A DNA stretch of 64,000 bases from Euonymus europaeus (lineage: Eukaryota; Streptophyta; Magnoliopsida; Celastrales; Celastraceae): positions 17,236,001-17,300,000 of the forward strand of contig OY756970.1 of assembly GCA_963580455.1 (NCBI GenBank). Reading direction: 5' to 3'. The notes under the pieces are model-generated. The model was not told the origin of the DNA. It was given only the letters and a program-made list of their open reading frames with translations, and searched no databases. The translations under genes were made by a program, and so were the position numbers. How positions within the stretch are numbered: the first letter of the stretch is position 1; each line of letters begins with the position of its first letter. Shown one piece after another: positions 46,701 to 58,703 of the stretch.

Positions 46701-48075
46701 CTCTACAACGCATCAAGAACAATATTAGAATTTAATATAAACGAAAAGAATAGAACATGTTTTGCATATGAAACATCGATCGCTTACTCTTAAAGCTTAG
46801 TTGTTGACAATTTGAAAACAAGAAGCATCAACATTCTAAAAATGGTTCAAGGAATATTAGTATCATCTATATCTTGATAAAAAGCTACTGACGAAGACCA
46901 GAACATGTATTTAAAAGTTAAGACATTGAAAGAAAATAGCAATATAAAGTATCTGTGTGCATGACTAGTGCTAGACCCAAAAGATCGATGTCTGAAACCC
47001 AATTCGTTTTTAATATTCTCTTTTGCATATGTTACTTGCACTATTAATATTCCAGTCAGTTTGAAGGTTTAAGGACCTGTGACTCTCTATGTAACACCAG
47101 TTCTACAAATTCTCGCATACTTTTATTTTGGATAGGAGTTTATTCTCCCTCATGGTCCTATGACCTTAAAAGAAAGAACCATCTTCCTTCTGTTTACTGT
47201 TTAGACCTACTCATGTTAGGTACTGGGCACTAAGATTCTTACTTACAATAAATTTTTATTAATAATAATAATAACAACAACAACATGATAGAACCAAGTA
47301 ATTTAATTCACTCAAAAACCAATACATGTATATAAATATATAAATGATTATAAAATGAGAGGAAAACCCTGAATACTACACTTTAGTAAAATTTATTATA
47401 ATTAATAAATTTTAGTTTTTTTTTTTTGTATAAGGGAAATGTTTGATAAACCTAATTAAGAAAAAAAACCAAAGATATTACAAGCTTCATAATTTTATTA
47501 TCAATTAAACTCAAAAAGCATAGAAATAACCGCAATTATTAATTTAATATTTCAATCCACATCGATTTTTTTGGTTAAAATAACGAAATATTATTTTAGA
47601 CAATTTTTTCATTGACAATTAAGAAGAAAGAAAAGGTCCATTAGGGCACATCCTATAAAATTGGAATTATTCAGAGAGAAAGAAAGAAACCATGTATTCT
47701 ACCTTGTACCAAACTATTTACATAAGAATTCAACTCGTATTGATTCAGATCTAATATAGAAAACCCAGATCAAAGCAAGCACACAGTGTGTGTTAGTCAC
47801 AAAAAAAGAAGAAGAAAACAACCCATTAGAGAGAAAGTAGAAAGAGAATAAAGTGCAAAATAGAGAAGCTAGATCGAAGGGAAAAAAAACCTAGAGCCGC
47901 TGGAGAACTCAAAGAGCTTTCCACGATTGGAGAAGATGATGAGAGCAACCTCTGCATCACAAAGCACTGAAAGCTCGTAAGCCTTCTTCAGCAACCCATT
48001 CCTTCTCTTAGCAAATGTCACCTGCCGATTTATCTTGTTCTCTATTCTCTTCAGCTCCACTCTTCCTCTTCCCAT
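43787..48075 (-). CDS. SEPALLATA-like MADS-box transcription factor (class E)
   Basis: MIKC-type factor that, in the SEP clade, bridges other MADS proteins in floral tetramers. Eight exons on the minus strand: 48075-47891, 45911-45833, 45662-45601, 44835-44736, 44534-44493, 44271-44230, 44097-43964, 43865-43787; 240 residues. Sizes 185, 79, 62, 100, 42, 42, 134 and 79 bp fit the SEP pattern. Residues 1-61 are the MADS domain ([20 protein letters not shown] start). The K box spans about 88-175 with [23 protein letters not shown] motif I-like text is [19 protein letters not shown] and the C-terminal motif ends FNPGWML. Intron 7 (43963-43866) begins GCAAGT, not GT; the shift to GC is needed to reach the PGWML end. 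Intron 1 is about 2 kb, where regulatory elements often sit. A TATA-like tatatatat at about 48183-48191 precedes GA-rich leader DNA. Confidence 0.94.
45405..45510. repeat. Dispersed repeat, copy 2 (in MADS intron 3)
   Basis: Reads cgtgaaaaatttatgtgcat, then gagagttcgaatatagactt, atatcagatgtctagaggg. Same order and spacing as the copy near 42.1 kb. The gagttcgaat core resembles a Pol III B box. Confidence 0.5.
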
Positions 48076-50292
48076 TCTCTTTTTACCTCTATATATAGAT
48101 ATTAATTTAATAATAAATCTACTATTTTTCTATGATAATAATAAACAATCCCTTCTCTCTCTCTCTCTCTCTCTGTGGAGAGATATATATAGTTTGTAAC
48201 TACTGCTCCTCGGCTTCCCAGTTTAGGGCAAGAAAGAAGCTACTGTTGCTTCTTTTATGACGAGTATTCCCCTAACTGGGTTTTCTTTTATCCTTTTCTC
48301 TTTATTAGTGCGATGTCTGTGTTGTATGAACTCTGCAAATACGAGAAAATTGAGTGGCTAAAGTCTAGTATTAGCAACCTTAACATTCCAAAAACTTTAG
48401 GGGAATACGTGTCGAGTTTACAAGGCATGGGCTTTCATAATCATGCCACAATGACGAAGATACCACATTGGCTTGTCATGTTGTACAATGGTCAATTGTA
48501 ATGTATGTCTAAAGTCATGGGTTGGGTTGGGTTGGGTGTCAGTGAGCCTATATACATATAGATGCCCTACAGCCCTAGTAATAGTAAAAATACTCATATG
48601 TCCCAGCCTTGCTCTCAGCTATCTTTGTTCTAAATGGGCTCCAACGCACTTGGGTTCTAATTGAAGCCTTGTCTGGATATATAAATATACACACACATAT
48701 ATGTACATCGCTACCATGATTTCGTCATTAACAGCAAGCCAAAAAATGTTATGTTAATATAATACAATGATAAACACTGGGACACTAGTACAATTGATAG
48801 AATCCAGTTGACTAGTTCCGTAAGTATAGAACCCTAGAAGAGGGAGGTTTTTTTTGTTTATTCCAGTGATGACCCGATGGGAAAGTCAAATCAGATGAAA
48901 GAAAGCTTTTACAGTTTACACTAGGCTTTACAAAACGACCATTAATAACAGAGATATAGACTACGTGGCGAGATCTGATTGTAAAGAGAGGCAACGCAGA
49001 TGTTAACGTTGACAGCTGCTATACAGACCAACCTTGTTGTCACCTAATAAATAGCGAAGAAAACAGTAATGAATGTAAGTATGTAACTTCACATGTATGT
49101 ATGTATGTATATCTTCACCATGCATGACCTTAAAAACGAACTGCAAAATCGTGGGGAAAAAAGTAAAAAGGTTTGTTGAATCGATAAATCTTCCCTTTAC
49201 TTGGTTTAGTGATGAGTGTTTTTCTTCCACGACCTTAAACTCTTATCTCTTTGGTGGATTCTTTAGAGTAGTTGTCTATCTTTGAGTGTTCACTTTTGGT
49301 TTTTCTTATTGGATGAATTGCAAATCTTATCTGATATGTTGGTTGTCCTTTTTATCCTTTGTTATGTTTTAAGTCTGGTAGTTGGTTACGGGCTTTTAAT
49401 TATGTCTGTTGGTCTATTTAGTCTGTCTACGCTTTTGTCTCTGTAATTGAACTTTAAGTGAAGTGTGTGAAGTGTCTGTTGAGATTACCCTAGAAAGGTT
49501 CTCTGTGTGAAATCAGGAACGCTGGTTTGATTCATGTTTTGCTTGTTCTAGATTCATCTGGGTGTTCTTTAATTGCCTTTTTCTGTCTCCAACATTTTTT
49601 TTTATCTCGATCCATTATTTGGTATCAAATTGTTACGTCTCAATTTATTACTCCGCTCATACTTCTCTAAAAACGTTAGTCAATGTTCAAAACAATTCAC
49701 TATTAGAAGAAATATTACAAAATTATCAAGAAATATTACAAAATTATCGTAACCTAAATATATATCGTGTACATCATGATTCAATGTATGTCTTGATCGA
49801 ACATCAACCTACAAATGTTGAGTTTTCTTTTGACACCTCCACAACCAAGGAATTGAATCAATGGCATCTCCACCAAGAGCAACCACGATTTCTCCAATGG
49901 ATCTTCACGTAGTATGAATGAAATCAAACTCACTGGAAGAGAAAGGCATGAACAAATAAGGGGTTTATATATGATCTTTTAGGTGTTTAGTCTTACCCAA
50001 ACTAACTTCTAAAATAAAACTCAACTCTATTACAAACATTATCAAGTAAAGAGCCACATGTATCTCTTTCTACATGTAAGAGTCTAATCCACGTAAATCA
50101 GATATGGTCTGAGGCAACCTACACCAGGGTTACTCCACTGAGGCAAATTCAAAACTTGTACACGCGAGTTATGCGATCCAAAGGAGGAACACTACAACCA
50201 AATCACAGTACATGAAAACTATGTCACAAATTAATAAATATCAAATGCAACAACAAAACAACAGGAACACAGAATTATTCAATTGATGGGAT
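48076..50292. other. Upstream region of the MADS-box gene and intergenic DNA
   Basis: CT microsatellite at about 48152-48174 and a TATG run at about 49094-49110. Several short ORFs show no family resemblance. A sequence like a retrotransposon primer-binding site (ttggtatcaaattg at about 49619) follows T-rich DNA, but no LTR pair or polyprotein was found. Confidence 0.5.
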
Positions 50293-50607
50293 CTAACTTT
50301 CACACTTGAAATCAACTGGAACCTTCTTGTTGCACTTATTGAGCAGCAATTTAAACGAAACCGGGATGTCCAGTTTGGCTCCCAAAACACTTGCTTTAAG
50401 CGCAGTGCAGCAGCAGCATCGAGATCAACTAGGTTGTCAATAAGCTTGCAGCAAGGGCTGGAATCGCCGACTTTTACGTTCACCCAGTTGAGAACATTAG
50501 CACAGCACTTCAAGTCCAGAACACTCTTGGTCAGAGCTGACCAATGTGAAGAATAGGAGATTGAAGGAGAGAACAAGGGCAATTGAAGCCAAAGCCTTTG
50601 GTGCCAT
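50293..50607 (-). pseudogene. Decayed hybrid proline-rich protein / 8-Cys seed-protein-like gene
   Basis: Remnant of a secreted cell-wall protein of the DC2.15/14-kDa proline-rich type (LTP-like 8-cysteine domain). From the minus-strand ATG at 50607 comes a normal signal peptide, MAPKALASIALVLSFNLLFF, then TLVSS. The Pro-rich stretch and first Cys are missing and the frame shifts into SVLDLKCCANVLNWVNVKVG, SPCCKLIDNLVDLDAA. A second deletion removes the first Cys of the Cys-X-Cys pair and shifts frame again into CTALKASVLGAKLDIPVSF, LLLNKCNKKVPVDFKCES, with a stop at 50293. Every piece is in family order, so this is a real gene broken by at least two frame-changing deletions. Confidence 0.85.
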
Positions 50608-50639
50608 TTTTTGATGGGAATGTCGGAGTCAGCATGGGC

Positions 50640-51782
50640 TTTTATAGGTGAAGAATGAGGTATTGTTTGGGCTTTAAAATTTTACAACGAGGCCCATGCT
50701 GACAAGTAAAAATAATACGGAAAATTGTAGGCCGGTACATGAAATGGGAATGCTGGATAATAAGATATGACACCAAAATTTTGTTTGATTTTTAGTTACA
50801 TTTTACGTTGTTAGTCAAAACTGTTCATGTCTCAGTAAATTTAAATTTAATTTGATACTTATAGATAAAGTGATACCCTCATAAACCATGCTACCTTTTT
50901 ATCATAAAATTTAAATTATATTTAATTGTCTTGTTAACCGTGATACGTCTGTGTCGCAAAATTCAAAATTAATTTCATTGTCTTGAAAACAATGCGAAAA
51001 AGTAAAATAGAAAAAATTAAAATCTCAAATCCAACCTACTGAAACAAGTTTTTCTGTAACAAAAAAAATATAGCACTAACAAAGTATAAAACTCACCAAA
51101 AATACAAACAGTACAGAAAAACTAAAATCTAAAAAATAATACGAAAAAGGAAAACATCTTTCGCTATCACTATAAACAGCAGACAGTATGAACAAAATCA
51201 TCAAGGTATTGTACGAGTATCGCATAATAAAAAATTCTAAAAAAGCGTTCCTTACGACCAAAAAACAAAAAATTAGCAAAACATATATCTCCCCAAAAAT
51301 ATATACATACAATATAGAAAATCTAAAAAATAAAGCATTTTAAGACCAATGCGAAGAAGGAAAAAAAATAGAAACCCAAACTCAATCTACTGAAACAAGC
51401 TTCCCTGTAACCAAAAAACATAACATCAACAAAGCATAAAACTTCTAAAAATACATCACACCCCAACATAACAAGAAATACTTCTAAAGAATTCTTAAAC
51501 ATGAGAAAAACACAGTACGCCATCACTACAAACAACATACAGTGTGAACAAAATCACCAGAGTATCATACGAGTATCACACGAAAATAAAAAAAACTGAA
51601 AATTTCTTCCCTGCAACAAAATAACAAACAATAAACAAAAAAACAACTTCGAAAAAAAATACAGTGTAGAGAACAAAAACCGAACAGATCTTCATAACAA
51701 TGACAAAATACCTTCAAAATCACCTTAAATAACATCAACCGCTAACAACGGTGGTCGTAGATCAACCTCAAACATCTGAAAA
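50640..51782. other. Intergenic region ending in a long A-rich repeat
   Basis: AT-rich upstream DNA of the pseudogene, then tandem repeats listed separately. No gene recognised. Confidence 0.5.
50985..51600. repeat. Two diverged tandem copies of a unit of about 350 bp
   Basis: Matching landmarks are offset by about 350 bp: actgaaacaag at 51038 and 51389, caacaaag(t/c)ataaaact, cactataaacagcagacagt versus cactacaaacaacatacagt, gaacaaaatca and (a)cgagtatc at about 51210 and 51559. A partial third echo follows from about 51600. Confidence 0.7.
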
Positions 51783-52169
51783 ATGGAACCTAAAACAACC
51801 AGCAGCTTCACCATCAGTAGCATTCCATACTTAGCTCCATATCACCCAAAAAATGAATACTCAATCGATACCTACCCAAGACCGACCGCCGATGAAGACA
51901 CCAAGTTAGATCCAGCCATCGCGTCGCCGGTGAACACTCTTCTCTCCCGACAAAACCAGCAGCAGCTCCACCCGTACATGGCTCTATTTCACCCAAAAAA
52001 TGAAGATCCATTTGATACCTGCCCAAGACCTACCGCCGACGAATATATTCTGTTAGATCCGCCGTCGCCGCCTTCAACTCTCTTTCTCTCCCAACAATGC
52101 ATAGTACTAACTCCAAAAACGAGAAAAACACTGAAATCAAAAAAAATAAACCACCAAGATTCAAAATGA
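51783..52169 (+). other. Open frame with an internal duplication, status uncertain
   Basis: 128 codons without a known domain. Two similar stretches of about 43 residues follow each other: HPKNEYSIDTYPRPTADED and HPKNEDPFDTCPRPTADEY, each preceded by PY(L/M)A and followed by LDP and LS(R/Q)Q. The tail is Lys-rich. The internal repeat extends the repetitive structure of the preceding DNA, so it may belong to an unclassified mobile element or be chance. Confidence 0.3.
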
Positions 52170-52199
52170 AGGGCAACTTTTTCATTAATGAAAACCATT

Positions 52200-54890
52200 T
52201 ATAGATTTAAAATTACAAAGTTATCCTTTTTTTTACCTCACAACAATTAAGAAAATTTATCTGCCACGGTAATTTTTCTATTCAAATCATGATTAGCCAA
52301 CAATTAGGCACTGATATAGTTGAATTAGCATAGGGTTAGTGATGAGCGCTATCCACACCCCACTTTTTTTTCCCAAGTTCATCCTATTCTATTAAAATTC
52401 CAAAAAAAAAAAATATTTCTAAGCTACTCCATGACCGGAAAGTATTCCATTTTGCTTTATGCTCAGATCTGAAAGGAAGCTTCCTTGATCGACCAATTGA
52501 TTCATGACTTGTAGTTCTTGATAGGGTAAATGAACATCGAAGTTCGAGCCTTTCAAGCATCTGTGTGGCCAAAGCCGCGGAGAGTAAGAGGAGCAAGTGG
52601 CGCCACGAGTACCAAAGCTCAGGGAAGATGTGGAGGAAGAGAATCACTGAGTAATGGAAAGCATATTTATTTGTGTTCCACGTCATCGTGTTGGCCTACT
52701 TTCATACCTTTCGTGTGAACTTGTGCTAATTCTTCTTGCAACCCAGCAGGCTCTTTCTTCAATGTCCCAACCCCTAATCGATTTGTACTCTCGAGCAAGG
52801 AATTTAGAACTTCAACACCTTAAACGGACATTAATAAAAAGAGGAAAAAAATATGAAGAAAAGTGACATGAAGACTTGACATAACGCATAAATACATAGC
52901 TGAAAGTGAAAGATCGCTGGCTGGGTGTAGAAATCGGGAGAGACAAGAGGGGAGAGTGAGAGAAGATAGAGGAATAGTGTAAAAATTGATAGGGACAAAT
53001 GGGGTGATAAAATAATTACATCTTGAGATTTTTTTAGAGTGAAGATGACAAAGAGGGTTTCAATCACTGAACTATAAAATAGTCTAATTATATAATTGTA
53101 CAAAAATAGTCCACCTTTTTATCATTAAGAATGAATCAGATGGATTTCAATAGTATCATCTGGATTCATTCTTTTATAATTGGACTTAGGCTCAAGCCCA
53201 CGAAAGCCTCGTAAACGGGTGAGGCCTCGTTCCGTCAAAAGCCCAACTTGCAATACTGCAAGCAAAGAGAACTAAGAAGTGTGTGATGACATGACGATGA
53301 TGTAACGAATGGTTTTTATTTTTATAAAAAAAGAACTCGCAGTTACCTATCCTTCAGAGTTCTGACGGGTACGGAGTAAATTCATGGATCCGCACCGTAA
53401 TCCACAAAACACGCGTGCGAGACAAACACATGATAATTTTATGTAATCTGATCTCAGTGGTAATCAAATTCACCAACATCCAAGGAGAGAAGACTTTCTA
53501 CTAAATGCATATATTATTAGTTGCAATGTCGCATGAAAGCTTTCGGTTTCGCAATGAATTGAATTGGTTGTTTGGCAGTGATATAAAGCACTTCTACTTG
53601 ATTGCTCACTGCAACTAATTACGAGGCCATTTAAATATACAACTGCCTTAATAATTTAATCACCCAAGTTATGTTTGCTTCTCAGTCTTTGGTATGGTCC
53701 ATAATTTAATTAGAACGTATATTTCATTCAATTAAGGAACTAAAAGTGATTAGATTAAGTCTGTTGGTAAGCACTCCGTATGGTGTGTAGATCAAGAGTT
53801 TAAAATTTCAGCATCTTTCGAATTTATACGATTGAGTTGTGAAGAGATTTATCACTAGATTATCGTCCAATCGATTAATTAACTTTATATTATATTACAT
53901 CAAATAGTAGCTTCCTATTGTGATCAATACAGGTATATAATAATGAGAAAATTAATTTTATTTTATCATTTTTCATATTTCACGTCTTCACCACAACATA
54001 TTGTTTAGGCCAAATTAATGGTTTAACGCTACCCGGCCTCAAAATAATGGTTTAACGCTACTCTTGGCCGGGTAGGGGTATCAAAAAAATTGGTTCAGGG
54101 TCGGATGACATAGTTGTTAATAAGATATTTATATATCTAATCCTGTATTGATTTGATTTTTCACACATACTTAATTGATCATATCCAAATTGATTTAATC
54201 TTGACAAATAAATATAATAATAATACAATCAAGCGCGCTAGAGTTAAAACAACTATATAAATTTGATAAACTTTTTTATGTTTGAACTCGAACTTATTTT
54301 TAATTAAACCGGATAAAATTTTTATATTTAAATCTGAATTGTAGACGTATAACTTACCATTCAAACTTGATTTGATTCGTATTAGACTAATCGATCATCG
54401 CATAATTTTATCATCATGACCCTTGGGTTGCACAAAGTCAACCTATTGATATCGGAGATCCAAAAGATTGTCTTTCATTTATGATAAAATATTTAATTTT
54501 ATTATTTTTATATTTCATTGATTGTTCTGTACACAATAGAAATCCTTAATTTATTATATTTATCTGAATCCATTTCTTCTACATGACATTAAGATATCTT
54601 AAAGAAATTAATAACGTAATATTTCCACACAAAAATTGACCCTATATAGCCGGAAAGGCAGATATGAATGCATGTGAAGTAAATTGAATTGGCACAGCAA
54701 TCAATAACAATAAATGAAGTAGCTAGGCTGGGTTATGAACAATTTATTAGTTGGTTACGATGGTTGAAAAATGCTCACTGAAATATATTATTTTTTGTCC
54801 CCACCACCTCCATCTATATATAGAACTATATATCTACACATGTAGCCACCAATCATATAGATAACAAATCTATCCAAATTAAGTGGAGAT
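52200..54890. other. Intergenic region upstream of the aquaporin gene
   Basis: No recognised gene. A GC-richer patch at 52430-52700 has open frames on both strands but no known protein. A short direct repeat, aatggtttaacgctac, occurs at about 54018 and 54046, just before taggggtatcaaaaa, which resembles a hAT-element end. A TATA box-like ctatatata at about 54814 lies about 75 bp before the aquaporin start. Confidence 0.5.
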
Positions 54891-56475
54891 ATGGCTGCCA
54901 ATGTGGTGATGATGAAGGATGAAGAAAACATCATTGGTGGAAACAAAGTCCAACCATTTGCTTCTACACCAAAGTAAGTCCATAATTTCTTAGTCTTTGA
55001 GGGTTTAAGGTTTTGTATATATGTTCGAATATGGTTTCTGTTTCTGTAGGCCACAAGAATGGAGTGGTGAAAGAGGGAGGAATAAGAAGCAAAATGCCAA
55101 TGCTTTTGCTAAGATTGTGTGTTTGGAAGAGCTTTTTTCCTTGAAGGTACAAGAACTTAATTATATCAATAATCACATGAGTTTTGTCTCATTACTCTTT
55201 CGGCTCGACTACATGAATTTATGAGAAAATTTAGTGAAATTGATTATAGGACTAGTACACTAAGCACTAGTCTTACAACCGGTGCACCTTTGAGAAAAAT
55301 TATAGATGTGTGGTATTTCGCATAAATAACATTTTTTATGTTTGAAAGTAAAATTAAATTAATCACGATCTAAATTATTTTTTAAAATTTATATCAGATG
55401 ATATACAATTGTTATATATTTTTAAGTCAAGTTGTTTCACTCTTGTTGCTAAAAACTATGCATTTATGATTTTTCTTAAATTTAAAATTGGTTTGGTGCA
55501 CTAGTCGAGGACAATGCTAAATGCACGTCTTCTTTCTCAGATCTCAGTGAATTAAGTCCGCACACATGTCATCACTCTATTCGATAAGACGCCCATGCAT
55601 TCAGCAATCTGCCTTATCTAGGAGAAAAATACTAATAATTTTAACAATATTTACATCTAACCTATAATTAACATTTTTAATATAAAAAATTAAACGTTTA
55701 AGGCTAATACACTTGTGTTAATTAATTTAATCAGGTGTGGAGAGCATCTGTGGCAGAGTTAGTTGGGTCAGCAGTGCTTGTTTTTGCAATAGACACCATA
55801 GTCATCTCCTCCTACGAGACTCAGACAAAAACACCAAACCTTATTATGTCAACCCTAATCGCCATCACCTTAGCAATCCTTCTTATTGCCACGATTCCCG
55901 TCTCCGGTGGCAACATTAACCCTGCTGTCAGTCTAGCAGCCGCCTTAACGGGCCTCATTTCCCTTTCTCGGGCCTTCATATACATTCTGGCCCAGTGTGC
56001 TGGGGCCATACTGGGAGCCCTAGCACTAAAAGCTGTTGTGGACAGCAAGATTGAACAAACCTTTTCACTTGGAGGCTGCACCCTCAATGTTGTTGCACCA
56101 GGCCCAAATGGGCCCATCAAGATTGGGCTCGAGACTAGCCAGGCCCTTTGGCTTGAGATAATCTGTACATTTGTGTTCTTGTTTGCTGGTATATGGGTTG
56201 CGTTTGATAAGCATGAACACAGATCTGTGGGCCGGGTTATTATTTGCTCAGTGGTTGGACTAGTTGCGGGCCTTCTTGTGTTTATTTCAACTACACTTAC
56301 GGCTCAAAAGGGCTACGCTGGGGTAGGAATGAACCCAGCAAGATGCATTGGTCCTGCAATCGTTAGAGGGGGCCACCTCTGGAATGGACACTGGATATTT
56401 TGGGCCGGGCCTGCTATTGCTTGTGTAGCTTTCACCCTGTACACAAAAGTAATCCCACAAAGGCCCACTGACTGA
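54891..56475 (+). CDS. XIP: XIP-type aquaporin (X intrinsic protein)
   Basis: Membrane channel of the MIP family. XIPs, studied mainly in Solanaceae, poplar and cotton, usually sit in the plasma membrane and pass uncharged solutes such as glycerol, urea, boric acid or hydrogen peroxide; the substrate here is inferred. Three exons, 54891-54973, 55050-55146 and 55735-56475, give 306 residues. The N-terminal about 60 residues are hydrophilic, then six spans. The two half-helix motifs are SGGNINPAVSLAAAL (Asn122) and GVGMNPARC (Asn260-Cys264). The Cys after the second NPA and LGGC in loop C (172-175) are XIP hallmarks. The first motif is a full NPA, whereas many XIPs have NPV, NPL or SPV. All introns are GT-AG. 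Confidence 0.92.
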
Positions 56476-58135
56476 AGTAGAAGGCTCGAAAGTATTGAGT
56501 TCTCGTAGAGTCGTAGTGAATTCGGTACCAGTTGCGACCCGCTTACATACTCCTCCTCAGAGCTTCGCCCTTGGTTGTTATATATATGACTCTTCCTCAG
56601 AGCTTCGCCCTTGGTTGTTATATATATGCTTAGTTCAAACTCTGTCTTGTCCTTTGTCATTTCTTTATATCAAGGCACCTATTATAACTAAGAAGTGGCT
56701 GCAGAAGGGTGGAAGAGGGCTCGTGCACAACAGAGTTTGTAGAAATTGAGATGGGATTGCTCTCTAGTTGTAACATGAGACCCTCAAGATTTTCGGTCGT
56801 GTCTTCTTTAACGGCATTCGCATCATCAGCGTTAATCATGTTGAATACAGCAACAATAACCTTAGCTTGTCAATCTGCAGATTATAAAGAAACATAATGT
56901 TTAATATCAGCAACTCTTATACATGTTAAGCAAGAATATATATAGGTTAACTATGAATGTAGTCTTGTTCTGCATGAATAAATATGAGTGTTATGACTAG
57001 GTAATGCATTTGTATACCTCAGTTGTAGAATGAGTGTTATGAAATATACTAGAAAAGGTACAAAAGAGTTCCATTGTTGATTTAGGTTGCTCTATATCTC
57101 TACTTTGAAGCTGATCTAGTTGCATATATATGGACGGACTTTTGGTTTTGCAAGTTCCTAACTTTCTAATTAGCACTAATTTTGTGAACTTGCTAGCAAC
57201 TAGATATCAAGGTCCTCAAAGATCTCTTATCGATGAAGGAACTAGGGTATGACTCACTTTGCAATACTATTGTAAATTTATAAAAATAACACATTAATAA
57301 TAATTATGATAATAAGGTTATTTTTCACTCAGTTATATCAATTCATGTATCATGGCAATAATACGTATTAGAAATCTTAAACTAATTCTGTTTTATGGAA
57401 GTTTTTAGATTGAAAATCAATAATCTATTAAGAATATGCAACCAACTAACTCCTAAACTTTGATTGGAGTAGTTGACAGTTAACTTAATAAGAAATTTAG
57501 TTGCAACTCATAATAAAAAAATATGAAAGAAAAGAAAGGAGAAACCGTGGATTGAATGTTAGAACAATGAAAGTTGGATAGCCATCCTCACAAGCAAGAG
57601 CTACTTGATTTAGGAATTTAGGTGTGTCTATAATCAGTTTTAAGATTTATTTATATTCAATACAAGTTCCAATAAATTTTTCATAATTAAGGGATTTTTT
57701 TTAAAACTTTAAAAACCCAAACAAAGATTTCCATCAAAATCAGCATATTTTTGTTTGTCCCGCACGATCGATTATGTATCGGGTGCTCAATATTGCCTTG
57801 ACATGTTGTTTCTCCATGTTAGCAATTGATCATGTGTCCGAGCATAATTGGGCGCTTGAATTTGGTTTTGCGCGAAAAATGCCTTCATTCTCATCCAAAT
57901 GCACTCAAAACTCAATTATAATTTCACTCAAATCCCCATACAAGAAAAGCTTGCAATCTCAACTCAACCTTTATCAAAATGGAGTGAATATGATCGAAAA
58001 TATGTTACTAAATGTGGTACAAAAATACACACATCATCCATATATATATTTTTTTCTCTTATCCATGTTTTTTTTATTATTTTAAACTTTTTTAAATGCA
58101 ATGTTCAAAGGAGAAATAAATTTGAGTTTGAAGTT
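56476..58135. other. Intergenic region after the aquaporin gene
   Basis: Contains the short tandem repeat listed separately. On the minus strand at about 56870-56660 an open stretch reads QAKVIVAVFNMINADDAN, VKEDTTENLEGLMLQLE; it looks protein-like but is not recognised. Nothing else seen. Confidence 0.45.
56554..56628. repeat. Two tandem copies of a 40-bp unit
   Basis: The unit tcctcagagcttcgcccttg followed by gttgttatatatatg occurs at 56554 and 56594, in the expected 3' UTR of the aquaporin gene. Confidence 0.95.
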
Positions 58136-58143
58136 ACAATAAC

Positions 58144-58695
58144 TAGGGTTATCCAAATCCGATCTGCAACTGAGGAACCAATTCGAATCGCGGTTTTTCA
58201 GTTTTTCGGTTAACGATTTCGGATTTAGTTATGAATTTACATTTTCGAATATTTGTTTAGATTCGGTTTTGGATTTAATTGAAAAAACCAAATAAAATTT
58301 AATTATGTTTTATATATTTAATTATTTAAATAATTAAGGCTAAAAAATTACAGAATTAGGATCAAATACATTTTTTAATTTATCCATTAGAGCTTAAAAT
58401 AACATCTCCTCACTCATTATTTCAGTCACTTCATTGAAAATAACATTATTTATGTATTTATATTATTTTGACTTTTGGATTTCTAATAGTTTTAATTCTC
58501 TAATTATCCTTGAACTTTTTTTTCAATCATACTAGATTGATGAAATATTTTTTAATTTTCAAAATTAAAATCCGACCCGAACCGAATTGAAAAAGTTTGA
58601 TTTTTTGGTTTGGTCATCCGATATATATTTTTCGGTTACAAATTTTAAAATATTATAACCGAATAAATTTAACCGAAAATCAAATGGACACCCTA
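58144..58695. mobile_element. hAT-type MITE with 8-bp target duplication
   Basis: The 552-bp element starts TAGGGTTATCCAAAT and ends ATGGACACCCTA. Flanks are a perfect 8-bp direct repeat, ACAATAAC, at 58136-58143 and 58696-58703. The terminal TAGGG...CCCTA and 8-bp duplication are typical of hAT elements. Inside, cggttttt/aaccgaa motifs recur in both orientations. No transposase. Confidence 0.85.
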
Positions 58696-58703
58696 ACAAT
58701 AAC

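Noticed and set aside
48313..48501. 62-codon open frame upstream of the MADS-box gene
   Set aside because: No domain, no conserved neighbours and no splice support.
49600..49640. Primer-binding-site-like ttggtatcaaattg, hinting at a Copia LTR element
   Set aside because: No LTR pair, polypurine tract or gag/pol frame was found around it.
49562..49912. 116-codon open frame
   Set aside because: Low-complexity hydrophobic start and no family resemblance; likely chance in AT-rich DNA.
52384..52718. Overlapping open frames on both strands in a GC-richer patch
   Set aside because: Neither strand resembles a known protein, and the two frames contradict each other.
54018..54090. taggggtatcaaaaa as a hAT-element end after a short direct repeat
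   Set aside because: No matching right end or target duplication was found, so no element is called.
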